The notes under the pieces were generated by a model. That model was not told the origin of the DNA. It worked only from the letters and a program-made list of their open reading frames with translations, and searched no databases. 33,089 nucleotides of DNA from Elusimicrobiota bacterium (GTDB lineage: Bacteria > Elusimicrobiota > Elusimicrobia > UBA1565). A program made the position numbers and the translations under genes. The stretch is from assembly GCA_016196755.1 (NCBI GenBank), contig JACPXC010000065.1, forward strand, positions 1 to 33,089. Reading direction: 5' to 3'. This document shows positions 1 through 6,626 of the stretch, piece after piece; within the stretch, counting starts at the first letter, position 1, and the number at the start of each line of letters is the position of its first letter.

Positions 1-45
1 CACGTTGTTGTTGGAATGCAGGTCGATGGCCGCGTATAATTTCAT
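1..45 (-). CDS. IS110-family transposase, N-terminal fragment cut by window edge
   Basis: Reading leftwards from an ATG at 45, the first 15 codons give MKLYAAIDLHSNNNV. This is the characteristic opening of IS110-family DEDD recombinases, where the Asp of AIDLH is the first catalytic acid. A strong Shine-Dalgarno sequence (GGAGAGG) lies 4 bases upstream. The rest of the gene is outside the window, so intactness cannot be judged. IS110 elements carry a structured noncoding segment next to the recombinase gene that makes a bridge RNA; the region 46-150 is where it would lie. Family identification rests on only 15 residues but these are distinctive. Confidence 0.72.
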   Translation of the reverse strand, partial: MKLYAAIDLHSNNNV

Positions 46-112
46 GGGTCCTCTCCTTTGTTTGGTCTGTGTGTGTCGGCAAACAAACACTACCAACCCC
101 GGGAGGGGACCT
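46..112 (-). promoter_or_regulatory. Structured leader of IS110 transposase (possible RBS-sequestering hairpin or bridge-RNA part)
   Basis: An 8-bp perfect inverted repeat, TTTGTTTG at 57-64 and CAAACAAA at 80-87, encloses a 15-base loop. It is flanked by a second pair of arms, 46-56 and 102-112, pairing at 9 of 11 positions. On the minus-strand transcript the inner arm of the second pair is the GGAGAGG ribosome binding site, so folding would hide it. This could regulate transposase translation or be part of the IS110 noncoding RNA. The pairing is seen; the role is inferred. Confidence 0.4.
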
Positions 113-189
113 CTAACTTCTAGATGATTATCAGTCCCTGAGCTTCTGATTTGAGGGAACCAAATCGGGGGGGGCGGCGTACTAGTGGT

Positions 190-996
190 ATGCCCAGACA
201 AGCACGCAGCTTCCCTCCGGATGCGACGTTCCACATCATCTCACGCGGCAATCGCCGCCAACCCATCTTCGAAGCGGAGGAGGATTGGGGGCGCTTCCTC
301 AAGAATCTCCTCACTGAATTGGACGCCGAAAGCGTGATGCTGCTGGCATTTTGTCTGATGCCCAATCATTTCCACCTGGTCGTGAGATTCCTTCAGGACG
401 CATTGTCGCGCGCCTTGCATCGCGCCCTGACGTCGCATGCCGCCTACATGAACAAAAGATATGGGCGGACCGGGCATCTGTTCGAGGACCGCTTCCAGGC
501 GTACCCTTGCGCTCCCGAGGGGCTTCTCCCCTTGGTCGCCTACGTTCATCGCAATCCGGTGAGGGGCAAGCTCGTCGCCACGGCCGACGACTGGACTTGG
601 TCGAGCCATCGCGACTATCTGGACCTTTCGAGCCCGGCTCCGTCTGGTAAGGCGTTCGTGCTATCCACGGTCGATAAGGACATCGCGATAGCGACGGACT
701 TCTATCGCAGTTACATGAAGGGATATGAAGGCGGCGTTTTCGAAAAGACCGGGCGGCCGTCGCTCGAAGCCCTGTGCGCGAAGGTCGAGCGGGAAGGCGG
801 TCATGTCCCCAACCTCATCAGAACCCGTTCCAAGCGCCGCGATATCACGGGAACACGCAGACGTTTCATAGACGCGGCCCTGAAGGCGGGCTTCAAAGCT
901 GTCGCGATCGCTGATTTTCTGGGCTTGGCTCAGTCGGCCATCAGCAGATATCGGGATGATTTGAGTGCGAATGTGAATTTCAGGGAGTGTCCCTAA
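190..996 (+). CDS. REP-associated tyrosine transposase (RAYT, Y1/HUH family) with C-terminal HTH
   Basis: Single-strand DNA transposase of the IS200/IS605-like Y1 superfamily (TnpA_REP type), 268 residues from the ATG at 190. Residues 14-19 (FHIISR), the HUH motif MPNHFH (His60, His62), KRYGRTGHLFEDRF at 89-102 and YVHRNPVRG at 118-126 are family hallmarks; Tyr118 is the likely nucleophile. A C-terminal extension (about 228-256) looks like a helix-turn-helix ending SAISRYRDDL. A longer in-frame start exists at 151, but the conserved core begins just after 190. Base composition is less G+C-rich than the neighbours, which suggests acquisition. The last codons and stop are formed by a REP-like palindrome (978-994). 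RAYTs usually act on REP hairpins elsewhere in the genome; another copy lies at 24976-25008. Confidence 0.9.
   Translation: MPRQARSFPPDATFHIISRGNRRQPIFEAEEDWGRFLKNLLTELDAESVMLLAFCLMPNHFHLVVRFLQDALSRALHRALTSHAAYMNKRYGRTGHLFEDRFQAYPCAPEGLLPLVAYVHRNPVRGKLVATADDWTWSSHRDYLDLSSPAPSGKAFVLSTVDKDIAIATDFYRSYMKGYEGGVFEKTGRPSLEALCAKVEREGGHVPNLIRTRSKRRDITGTRRRFIDAALKAGFKAVAIADFLGLAQSAISRYRDDLSANVNFRECP
978..994. repeat. REP-like palindrome, copy 1, overlapping end of RAYT gene
   Basis: The stretch contains AGGGA-GTG-TCCCT, a perfect 5-bp hairpin with a 3-base loop, within the 16-base sequence TTCAGGGAGTGTCCCT (979-994). The same 16 bases recur at 24983-24998. It encodes the last residues of the transposase and runs into its stop codon. 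Confidence 0.65.
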
Positions 997-1005
997 TCAG
1001 AAGTA

Positions 1006-3333
1006 TTACGCCTTGAGCAGGGCGGACTTGAAGGCGCGGGCGTCGGAGAGGCGGGTCTCGGGGTCGGGGTCGAGGGCGCGGACGAGGAGCTCGTCTAAAG
1101 CCGGCGAGACGCCGGGGACGGTGCCCGTCAGGGGCTTGAAGAGCGCCCGCTCGGCGGCCCAGCCGTCCGGGCCGAAGGGCAGCTCTCCGCTCAGGAGCTC
1201 GTAGAGGCAGACCCCCAGGCTGAAGACGTCGAAGGCCGGGCCGACGACGCCGCGCTCGGCGTCGGGCGGCCGGTAGCCGGGTGTCCCGGCGATGGTGCGG
1301 GTGCGGGTCAGCGCGATGGGGTTGGGGGTGGGCGTGGCGGCCGGGACGGCGCTGGCCGCGACAGCCCCCGAGGCGCGGGCCACGCCGAAGTCCATGAGCT
1401 TCACGTGGGCGTCGGCGCTGACCATGACGTTGCCGGGCTTGAGGTCCCGGTGCACGACGCCGTGTTCGTGGGCGAAGGCCAGCGCCTCGCAGACCGGGGC
1501 CAGCACGGCGCGCGCGGCGTCCAAGGGGACGGTGCGCTTCTCGGCGAGGACATGGGCCAGGGTCTTCCCGGAGACCCACTCGAAGACCAGATAGAGCTGG
1601 GGCTTGAGGTCTAGGATCTCGAAGATCTCCACGATGTTCGGGTGGTGCAGGGTGGCGATGGTCCGGGCTTCCTTGATATAGAGCTCGCGCAGGGCCGGGT
1701 CGCCGGCCAACTCCGGGGCCATCTCCTTGAGCGCCACCTGCCGCCGCAGGCTGACGTCCATCCCTTCCCAGACGATGCCCATCCCGCCGCGGCCGGCGAC
1801 CCGCTTGAGGCGGTATCTGCCGGCCAGGAGTCCGTCGCTCTCGACGGGCTGGAGCCGGGCGGCGGCGACGGGAGCCGGCCCCGCCGCGGGCTTCGGTGCG
1901 GCGGCGGCGCTGTTGCGGCGCCAGCGCTGGACGGCCGGGACCAGGGCCCGCGCTGCGGCCGCCGAGGCGGCCAGCGCGAGGAAGACGGCGCCTAGCAGCG
2001 TCAAGGGGTTGGCGCGCTTGACGGGCGGGGCCGAGAGGCCGGACAGGAGGTTCTCGTTGTCCGACGCGGAAGGGTCGAAGAGCCGGATGCCGGCCTTGGC
2101 GCGGGCTAAGTGGTTCGCGAAGCGCGGGTCGAGGGCCGCGGCGCGCTGGAGGTCGGCCAGCATGCGCTCGCGGTCGTTCTTGAGCTCGTAGGCGAAGGCC
2201 CGCATCAGATAGCCCTCGGGGTTGTCCGGCTCGAGGATGACCATCTGGGTGGCGCTGGCTTCCGCCGCGTCGGCCTTGCCGTTATGCAGTTGGGCCCAGG
2301 TCAGTTCCCTGTAGCCCTTGAAATTTCCGCGGTCGAGCTGGACCGCGCGCTGGGCGGCCGACTCCGCGTCGCCGTAGCGTCCCAGCTTGTTGAGGGCCGC
2401 GGCCTTCATCGTCCAGGCCTTCGCATTGCGCGGGTCCTCTTTGAGGGCGGCCTCCGCGGCGCGCAGGGCGCCGCGCGGGTCTCCGTCGGAGAGGCTGTCG
2501 CCCGCTGCCGAGAGCAAGCGTCGGCCCGCCGCCCCGCGCATGTCGCCGGTCTGGCCCCCGGAGAGCAGGATGGCCTTGTCGGAGCGCAGGCCGTCGACGG
2601 TTCCCGCAGGGCGGCCGTAGCCGATGTTCGCGGCCGCGCTCGGACCGCCGCTTCCTGCTCCGGGGCTGCCGGCCTGGGCCGTCCAGCTCTCCGGCTCCTC
2701 GGCGGGAGCGAGGTCGCCCCCGCGGGTCAAGGAAGAATCGAGGGTCTGGGCGACCAGGTCGTCGCCGAGCTTGCTCAGGCCCTGACTTTTGGCGGCCATC
2801 TCTCCGAGCCCCATCTTGCCCGACTGGAGCGCCTTCTGGATGCTCTGCGCCTCCTGCTGGGCCTGCTCGGGGGTGGCGGCGTGGGCCTCGTGGGCGTTGG
2901 CGGCGGCCGAGTAGTGGATCTGGTCCTTTACCGTCGCGTACTGCTGTTCGTTGTAATAGCCCCCGGTGGTCCTGAGGTAGTCGTTCTCGGCGTCGACGTA
3001 GGCCTTCCCGGTGTCGACGAAGGCGCCTTCGGCCATCATGGCCTGCGTGCGGGCGTCCTTGTAATACGCGCTGGCTTTCTCGGCCTTGTGCTCGGCCTCG
3101 TTGAACCAGTCCCAGCCGCTCGGGTTCTGGGCGCGGCGGGCGGCGTCGAGGGCCCACTGCTTGGCCTTCTCCTTGCGCTCGGCGGCCTCGTCCGCCTTCC
3201 TGCGCGCGTCGTGCATCGCTCGCTCGGCGGCCCGCACCTTCGCCGCGGCCTTCTGGTCGGCCTCGCTCATCGCTCCGCGGCCGGGCGCGGGAAGGCACAG
3301 CCCAAGGAGGGCGAGCAAGGCCAGATGCCGCAT
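1006..3333 (-). CDS. Membrane Ser/Thr protein kinase with extracytoplasmic coiled-coil/TPR region
   Basis: Predicted signal peptide at 1-21, then an Ala/Lys/Glu-rich helical region to about 195. TPR-like repeats follow at about 272-415 (KAWTMKAAALNKLGRYGDAE), then one membrane segment at 443-466 and a Hanks-type kinase at about 506-775. All kinase landmarks are present: glycine loop GRGGMG 514-519, Lys536 in VALKE, Glu555, HRD at 628-630 with Asn635, DFG 648-650, and PPDAE 689-693 in the APE position. The activation segment has a Thr/Pro-rich insertion (about 655-680), plausible for autophosphorylation. The kinase is at the C-terminus, the reverse of PknB-type receptors. If the signal peptide is cleaved, the TPR part faces the periplasm and the kinase the cytoplasm. 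A promoter lies exactly 6 bases before the ATG. Substrates are unknown. Confidence 0.9.
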   Translation of the reverse strand: MRHLALLALLGLCLPAPGRGAMSEADQKAAAKVRAAERAMHDARRKADEAAERKEKAKQWALDAARRAQNPSGWDWFNEAEHKAEKASAYYKDARTQAMMAEGAFVDTGKAYVDAENDYLRTTGGYYNEQQYATVKDQIHYSAAANAHEAHAATPEQAQQEAQSIQKALQSGKMGLGEMAAKSQGLSKLGDDLVAQTLDSSLTRGGDLAPAEEPESWTAQAGSPGAGSGGPSAAANIGYGRPAGTVDGLRSDKAILLSGGQTGDMRGAAGRRLLSAAGDSLSDGDPRGALRAAEAALKEDPRNAKAWTMKAAALNKLGRYGDAESAAQRAVQLDRGNFKGYRELTWAQLHNGKADAAEASATQMVILEPDNPEGYLMRAFAYELKNDRERMLADLQRAAALDPRFANHLARAKAGIRLFDPSASDNENLLSGLSAPPVKRANPLTLLGAVFLALAASAAAARALVPAVQRWRRNSAAAAPKPAAGPAPVAAARLQPVESDGLLAGRYRLKRVAGRGGMGIVWEGMDVSLRRQVALKEMAPELAGDPALRELYIKEARTIATLHHPNIVEIFEILDLKPQLYLVFEWVSGKTLAHVLAEKRTVPLDAARAVLAPVCEALAFAHEHGVVHRDLKPGNVMVSADAHVKLMDFGVARASGAVAASAVPAATPTPNPIALTRTRTIAGTPGYRPPDAERGVVGPAFDVFSLGVCLYELLSGELPFGPDGWAAERALFKPLTGTVPGVSPALDELLVRALDPDPETRLSDARAFKSALLKA

Positions 3334-3339
3334 TTCCCG

Positions 3340-3368
3340 AGTTTAACCGGGGACCCCCGCCGCCTCAA
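3340..3368 (-). promoter_or_regulatory. Promoter of kinase gene, leaderless type
   Basis: TTGAGG (3368-3363), a 17-base spacer, then TAAACT (3345-3340) and exactly 6 bases to the ATG at 3333. The predicted transcription start is the A of the start codon. No Shine-Dalgarno sequence is seen. Confidence 0.55.
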
Positions 3369-3377
3369 GGCCCGGTC

Positions 3378-3407
3378 TTGACGCGCCGGGCTCCCAAGCC
3401 CTAGCCT
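3378..3407 (+). promoter_or_regulatory. Promoter of aat, leaderless type
   Basis: TTGACG (3378-3383), an 18-base spacer, then TAGCCT (3402-3407) and exactly 6 bases to the ATG at 3414. It is divergent from the kinase promoter 10 bases away. Confidence 0.55.
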
Positions 3408-3413
3408 ATCCCG

Positions 3414-4076
3414 ATGCCGCGCTTCCCCGACCCCGCCGCGCTGCCGGACGGCGAAAGCCTTTGCGCGGTCGGGGGAGACTTGGAGCCCGAGACCCTCCTC
3501 GAGGCGTACGCGGCGGGCATCTTCCCGTGGCCGCGCGAGCGCCCGCCGCTCCTATGGCATTCCCCCGACCCGCGCGGCGTGCTGGATTTCGGCGACCTGC
3601 GCGTCCCGCGCAGCCTGCGCCAGGAGATCAAGAAGTCCGGGTTCACCTTCACGGCCGACCGCGCGTTCGCGCGCGTAATCAAGGCCTGCGCCGCGGCGCG
3701 CGGCCCGGGCCGGCACGGCACCTGGATCACCCCCGCCATGGTGCGCGCCTACGTCCGCTGGCACGAGTTGGGGCACGCGCACAGCGTCGAATGCTGGTCG
3801 GGCGGAACGCTCGTGGGGGGGCTCTACGGCGTCTACGTGGGCGGGGTCTTCAGCGGCGAGAGCATGTTCCACGAGGCCTCCGGGGCCTCGAAGGCCTGCA
3901 TCGCCGAGACCGTGCGCCGCTTGGCCGCCCAGGGGCTCACGTGGATGGACATCCAGATGGTGACGCCGGTGACCGGGCTCATGGGCGGCAAGGAGATCCC
4001 GCGCCGCGGGTATCTGGCCCGTTTGAAAGCGGCAAGGGTTTCCGGCCTCCCTGAGCGCCTGGATTTCGCGGCATGA
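3414..4076 (+). CDS. aat: Leucyl/phenylalanyl-tRNA--protein transferase
   Basis: Cytoplasmic enzyme that transfers Leu or Phe from tRNA to N-terminal Lys/Arg residues, making N-degrons for ClpS/ClpAP in known bacteria. At 220 residues it has the usual Aat length. Motifs seen include the N-terminal FPDPxxxxxDGLxAxGGDL-like block, AYAAGIFPW, the WHSPDPR block, and the diagnostic VFSGESMFH with downstream ASKACI. The start ATG at 3414 lies just before the conserved N-terminus. The stop overlaps the next gene start in an ATGA arrangement, so translation is probably coupled. Confidence 0.96.
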   Translation: MPRFPDPAALPDGESLCAVGGDLEPETLLEAYAAGIFPWPRERPPLLWHSPDPRGVLDFGDLRVPRSLRQEIKKSGFTFTADRAFARVIKACAAARGPGRHGTWITPAMVRAYVRWHELGHAHSVECWSGGTLVGGLYGVYVGGVFSGESMFHEASGASKACIAETVRRLAAQGLTWMDIQMVTPVTGLMGGKEIPRRGYLARLKAARVSGLPERLDFAA

Positions 4077-4780
4077 GCCGCTGGCAGATAGGCAAAGCCG
4101 TCTCCTTCGTTTTCGCCATGGCGTTGTGGTTCGCCGTGTTCCGCCTCTGCCGCCACACGTGGCTAAGCGACCGGGACCCATCCATGCTGTTGTTCTGCGG
4201 CATGGCCGTCTTGTTCGCCGTGATCTTCACGCTCATCCCCTTTAAGCTGCGCGAGGAAGAGGAGCGTCTGGCGCAAGCGCTCGGCCTGGAGAACACCGGC
4301 TTCCTCGGCGGGCGCGCGGGCATGCGCGGCGCTTGGCAGGGTTTCCCGGTCGTCGTCCGTCGTTGGGCGGAAGGGGGCGGAAACACATACAGCCAAGGCG
4401 GCTTCGCGGACGCTTTCCTTACCGCGGTCGAGGTCCAGCGGCGCCGGCCCGCCCCTTTTCACCTTTGCGCCGGCCAATGGGCCAAGAGCAAGAGGCCGGT
4501 TCCCGAGATGGAGCGGATCGTCGTGGCGGAGGCCGGCGGCATAGAAGTCTATGGAAAGCCGGCGCCTCTGGCGCGAGAGTTCTGCGCCCGCAGCGTCCGC
4601 TCTCTGCCGCATCCGCGTCCGCCGCGCGGCGAGCGTCCCGTAATCGGCGATCCGGTCCTCGACCTGCTGATCATCTCGGAGCGCCGCCTCGAGTTGGTCT
4701 TTCTGGAGCACACGCCCATCGACGAGAATATGATGCGCCGCCTGCTCGACTATGCGGTCGCCGTCGCCGCGGCGTTCTAA
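4073..4780 (+). CDS. Hypothetical membrane protein, two N-terminal membrane helices
   Basis: A 235-residue protein I do not recognise. Two hydrophobic segments near residues 9-24 and 40-57 are followed by a soluble domain of about 175 residues containing a Glu-rich stretch (REEEERLAQALGLE) and several Trp/Arg-rich strands. It overlaps aat by 4 bases (ATGA), so it is probably co-translated with it. The soluble part is likely cytoplasmic if the two helices form a hairpin. No catalytic motif is apparent. The gene ends 15 bases before the convergent tRNA gene. Confidence 0.75.
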   Translation: MSRWQIGKAVSFVFAMALWFAVFRLCRHTWLSDRDPSMLLFCGMAVLFAVIFTLIPFKLREEEERLAQALGLENTGFLGGRAGMRGAWQGFPVVVRRWAEGGGNTYSQGGFADAFLTAVEVQRRRPAPFHLCAGQWAKSKRPVPEMERIVVAEAGGIEVYGKPAPLAREFCARSVRSLPHPRPPRGERPVIGDPVLDLLIISERRLELVFLEHTPIDENMMRRLLDYAVAVAAAF

Positions 4781-4795
4781 GAAGAAATCCGAGTG

Positions 4796-4879
4796 TGGCG
4801 CGGGAGGGAGTCGAACCCTCAAGGAGCAAGCTCCGAGCGATTTTGAGTCGCTTGCGTCTGCCAGTTCCGCCACCGCGCC
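4796..4879 (-). tRNA. tRNA-Leu (anticodon CAA)
   Basis: The minus strand folds as a class II tRNA of 84 bases. The acceptor stem GGCGCGG pairs with CCGCGCC, the discriminator is A, the D arm contains GGCGGAACUGGCAGACGC, the anticodon stem AGCGA/UCGCU encloses CUCAAAA (anticodon CAA, reads UUG), and there is a long variable arm CGGAGCUUGCUCCU. The T arm is GAGGG-UUCGACU-CCCUC. CCA is not encoded (ACA follows the acceptor stem), so the 3' end needs CCA-adding enzyme. Confidence 0.95.
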
Positions 4880-4887
4880 GACGCGAG

Positions 4888-4917
4888 ATTGTAGCTTTTG
4901 AGACGACCCGGCGTCAG
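4888..4917 (-). promoter_or_regulatory. Promoter of tRNA-Leu
   Basis: TACAAT (4893-4888) lies 8 bases before the tRNA 5' end, with CTGACG (4917-4912) 18 bases upstream. The -35 overlaps the end of crcB. Confidence 0.45.
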
Positions 4918-5300
4918 GCGCCGAGGCGGGCGGCCCAGGCGCCGGCGCGAAAGAGCACCAGGCCGAGCAGGACGCTGGTCAGGACGTTGGCGGCGGCCAG
5001 GGCGAAACGGCCATGGCGCAGCAGATGGTCGGTCTCCGAGGCGAAGGTCGAGAAGGTCGTGAAGGCCCCGCAAAGGCCCACGATGAAGAGTATGCGTCCC
5101 TGGTGGCCGAACAGCTGGTGCCGCGCCGAGAGCTCCTCGAAGAGGCCGATCAGGAAGCAGCCCGACAAGTTGACGGCCAGGGTCCCCCACGGATAGTCCC
5201 GTCCGGCCAGGTGGGCGACGCGCGCGGCAAGGAGGTAACGTCCGAAACCGCCCACGAGGCTGCCCGCCGCCAGCGAGAGGACGGCCTTCATCGAGTCCAT
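4914..5300 (-). CDS. crcB: Fluoride channel Fluc/CrcB
   Basis: Small dual-topology fluoride exporter in the inner membrane, 128 residues with four hydrophobic segments. The family signatures are GGFGRY near residue 18, WGTLAVNLSGCFLIG (about 38-52, with the pore Asn) and GLCGAFTTFSTF (about 75-86), which carries the Phe box and the central Na+ site threonines. The start at 5300 is chosen because TAAAAT lies exactly 6 bases upstream; an internal Met at residue 4 is possible. Many crcB genes sit under a fluoride riboswitch, but the very short upstream region here has no room for one. It is a single copy, so it presumably works as a homodimer. Confidence 0.95.
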   Translation of the reverse strand: MDSMKAVLSLAAGSLVGGFGRYLLAARVAHLAGRDYPWGTLAVNLSGCFLIGLFEELSARHQLFGHQGRILFIVGLCGAFTTFSTFASETDHLLRHGRFALAAANVLTSVLLGLVLFRAGAWAARLGA

Positions 5301-5306
5301 GCCTGG

Positions 5307-5312
5307 ATTTTA
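5307..5312 (-). promoter_or_regulatory. -10 element of crcB, leaderless type
   Basis: TAAAAT (5312-5307) is exactly 6 bases before the ATG at 5300. No convincing -35 is seen; the region overlaps the divergent rmuC promoter. Confidence 0.45.
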
Positions 5313-5326
5313 GCCTTTCCCCGAGC

Positions 5327-5355
5327 TTGAATCGCCGCGCCAGGGGGGGTATATT
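5327..5355 (+). promoter_or_regulatory. Promoter of rmuC, near-leaderless
   Basis: TTGAAT (5327-5332), a 17-base spacer, then TATATT (5350-5355) and 8 bases to the ATG at 5364. The transcript would start at or just before the start codon. Confidence 0.55.
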
Positions 5356-5363
5356 GGTACGTA

Positions 5364-6626
5364 ATGCCGCCGATCCTCTGGCTCCTCGCCGCGTTCCTGC
5401 TCGGCGCCCTCCTGGCCTCGCTGATCTGGTGGTTCTTGACCCGCGGCCGGGCGGAGTTCGCGGCGCTCAGCGCCCGGCTCGAGGCCGAGAAGGAGGCCGC
5501 CGGCCTCAAGGAGCGCCTCAAGCTCCTGAGCGACGGGGCCGCCGCGGCCGAGGCCCAGTTCCGCTCCACGGCCGCCGAGGCGCTCGAGTCCAACAACAAG
5601 GTCTTCCTCGACCTGGCCAAGTCCACCCTCGAGCGCTACCAGCAGGCCGCCCAGGGCGACCTCGAGAAGCGCCAGGAGGCGGTCCGTCAGCTCGTCGAGC
5701 CGGTCAAGACCACCCTCGAGCGCTTCGATGCCAGGATGACCGAGATGGACAAGGCCCGCTCGAAGGAGGCCACGTCGCTGGGCTCGCACGTGGAGAGCCT
5801 GGTGCGCCTCCAGAACGAGCTGCGCGACAAGACCACCGACCTCGTGCGCGCCCTAAAGTCCTCGGCCGCCACCGGCCGCTGGGGCGAGGTCCAGCTCAAG
5901 CGCGTCGTCGAGCTGGCCGGGATGGTCGAGCACTGCGACTTCGTCCAGCAGACCGGCAGCCAGGGCGCCGAGGGCCTCTTGCGCCCCGACATGCTGGTGC
6001 GCCTGCCGGGCGGGAGGACGATCGTCGTCGACGCCAAGGCCCCGGTCTCGGCCTACATGGAGGCCGCCGCGGCGCCTACCGACGAGGCCAAGCGCCTCCT
6101 GCTCCTGCGCCACGCCCAGCTCGTCAAGGAGCACGCGGTGCGCTTGGGCCGGAAGGCCTATTGGGAGCAGTTCAAGCCCGGCCCGGAGTTCGTGGTCATG
6201 TTCCTGCCCGGCGAGAACTTCTTTAGCGCCGCGCTCGAGGCCGACCCCCAGCTCCTCGAGTCCGCGGTGGGCGAGCGCGTCGTGCTGGCCACGCCGACCA
6301 CCCTCATCGCCCTGCTCAAGGCCGTCTCCTACGGCTGGCGCCAGGAGCGCATGGCCGACAACGCGAAGGTGGTGGCCGAGCTCGGCCAGCTCCTCTACAA
6401 GCGCTTGGCCGACCTGGCCTCGCACCTGGGAGACACCGGCCGCTGGCTCGACAAAGCAGTGGAGTCCTACAACAAGACCGTGGCGTCCTTCGAGACCCGG
6501 GCGCTGGTCAGCGCGCGCAAGTTCAAGGAGCTCGACGCGGCGGGCGAGGAGAAGGAGATTCCGGAGCTCGCTCCGGTCGACAAAGCGGCCCGCAAGGTCG
6601 AGTTGCCGGCCGAGTCCCAGCCTTAA
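5364..6626 (+). CDS. rmuC: RmuC-family DNA recombination protein
   Basis: A 420-residue membrane-anchored member of the RmuC family (PD-(D/E)XK nuclease-like fold), named for limiting recombination at inverted repeats in E. coli. An N-terminal membrane helix (about 3-25) is followed by a long coiled coil rich in Ala/Glu/Lys (about 30-170). The RmuC core follows, with TGRWGEVQLKRVVELAGM, the VVDAKAPVSAYMEA block (nuclease-like Asp-x-Lys) and FLPGENFFSAAL. The start is set by the membrane helix and the promoter spacing. Its stop codon overlaps the convergent glycosyltransferase stop in a shared TTAA. Confidence 0.94.
   Translation: MPPILWLLAAFLLGALLASLIWWFLTRGRAEFAALSARLEAEKEAAGLKERLKLLSDGAAAAEAQFRSTAAEALESNNKVFLDLAKSTLERYQQAAQGDLEKRQEAVRQLVEPVKTTLERFDARMTEMDKARSKEATSLGSHVESLVRLQNELRDKTTDLVRALKSSAATGRWGEVQLKRVVELAGMVEHCDFVQQTGSQGAEGLLRPDMLVRLPGGRTIVVDAKAPVSAYMEAAAAPTDEAKRLLLLRHAQLVKEHAVRLGRKAYWEQFKPGPEFVVMFLPGENFFSAALEADPQLLESAVGERVVLATPTTLIALLKAVSYGWRQERMADNAKVVAELGQLLYKRLADLASHLGDTGRWLDKAVESYNKTVASFETRALVSARKFKELDAAGEEKEIPELAPVDKAARKVELPAESQP

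Larger units (their letters stand above)
143..1003. mobile_element. RAYT-bearing element bounded by a 9-bp inverted repeat
   Basis: CTTCTGATT at 143-151 is matched by its exact reverse complement AATCAGAAG at 995-1003, flanking the RAYT gene. Inside the right copy comes the TTCAGGGAGTGTCCCT hairpin, and inside the left copy a related but diverged GAGGGA stretch. The inverted repeat may mark ends or subterminal structure of the unit. RAYT genes are normally not classic IS elements, so these limits are tentative. Confidence 0.4.

Noticed and set aside
2110-3381. 423-codon plus-strand frame opposite the kinase gene
   Set aside because: Shadow frame with Gly/Val/Leu-rich low-complexity sequence and no start signals; the kinase on the other strand is unambiguous.
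5301-5363. Fluoride riboswitch upstream of crcB
   Set aside because: The region is only 63 bases, already holds two divergent promoters, and lacks the conserved crcB-motif pseudoknot sequences.
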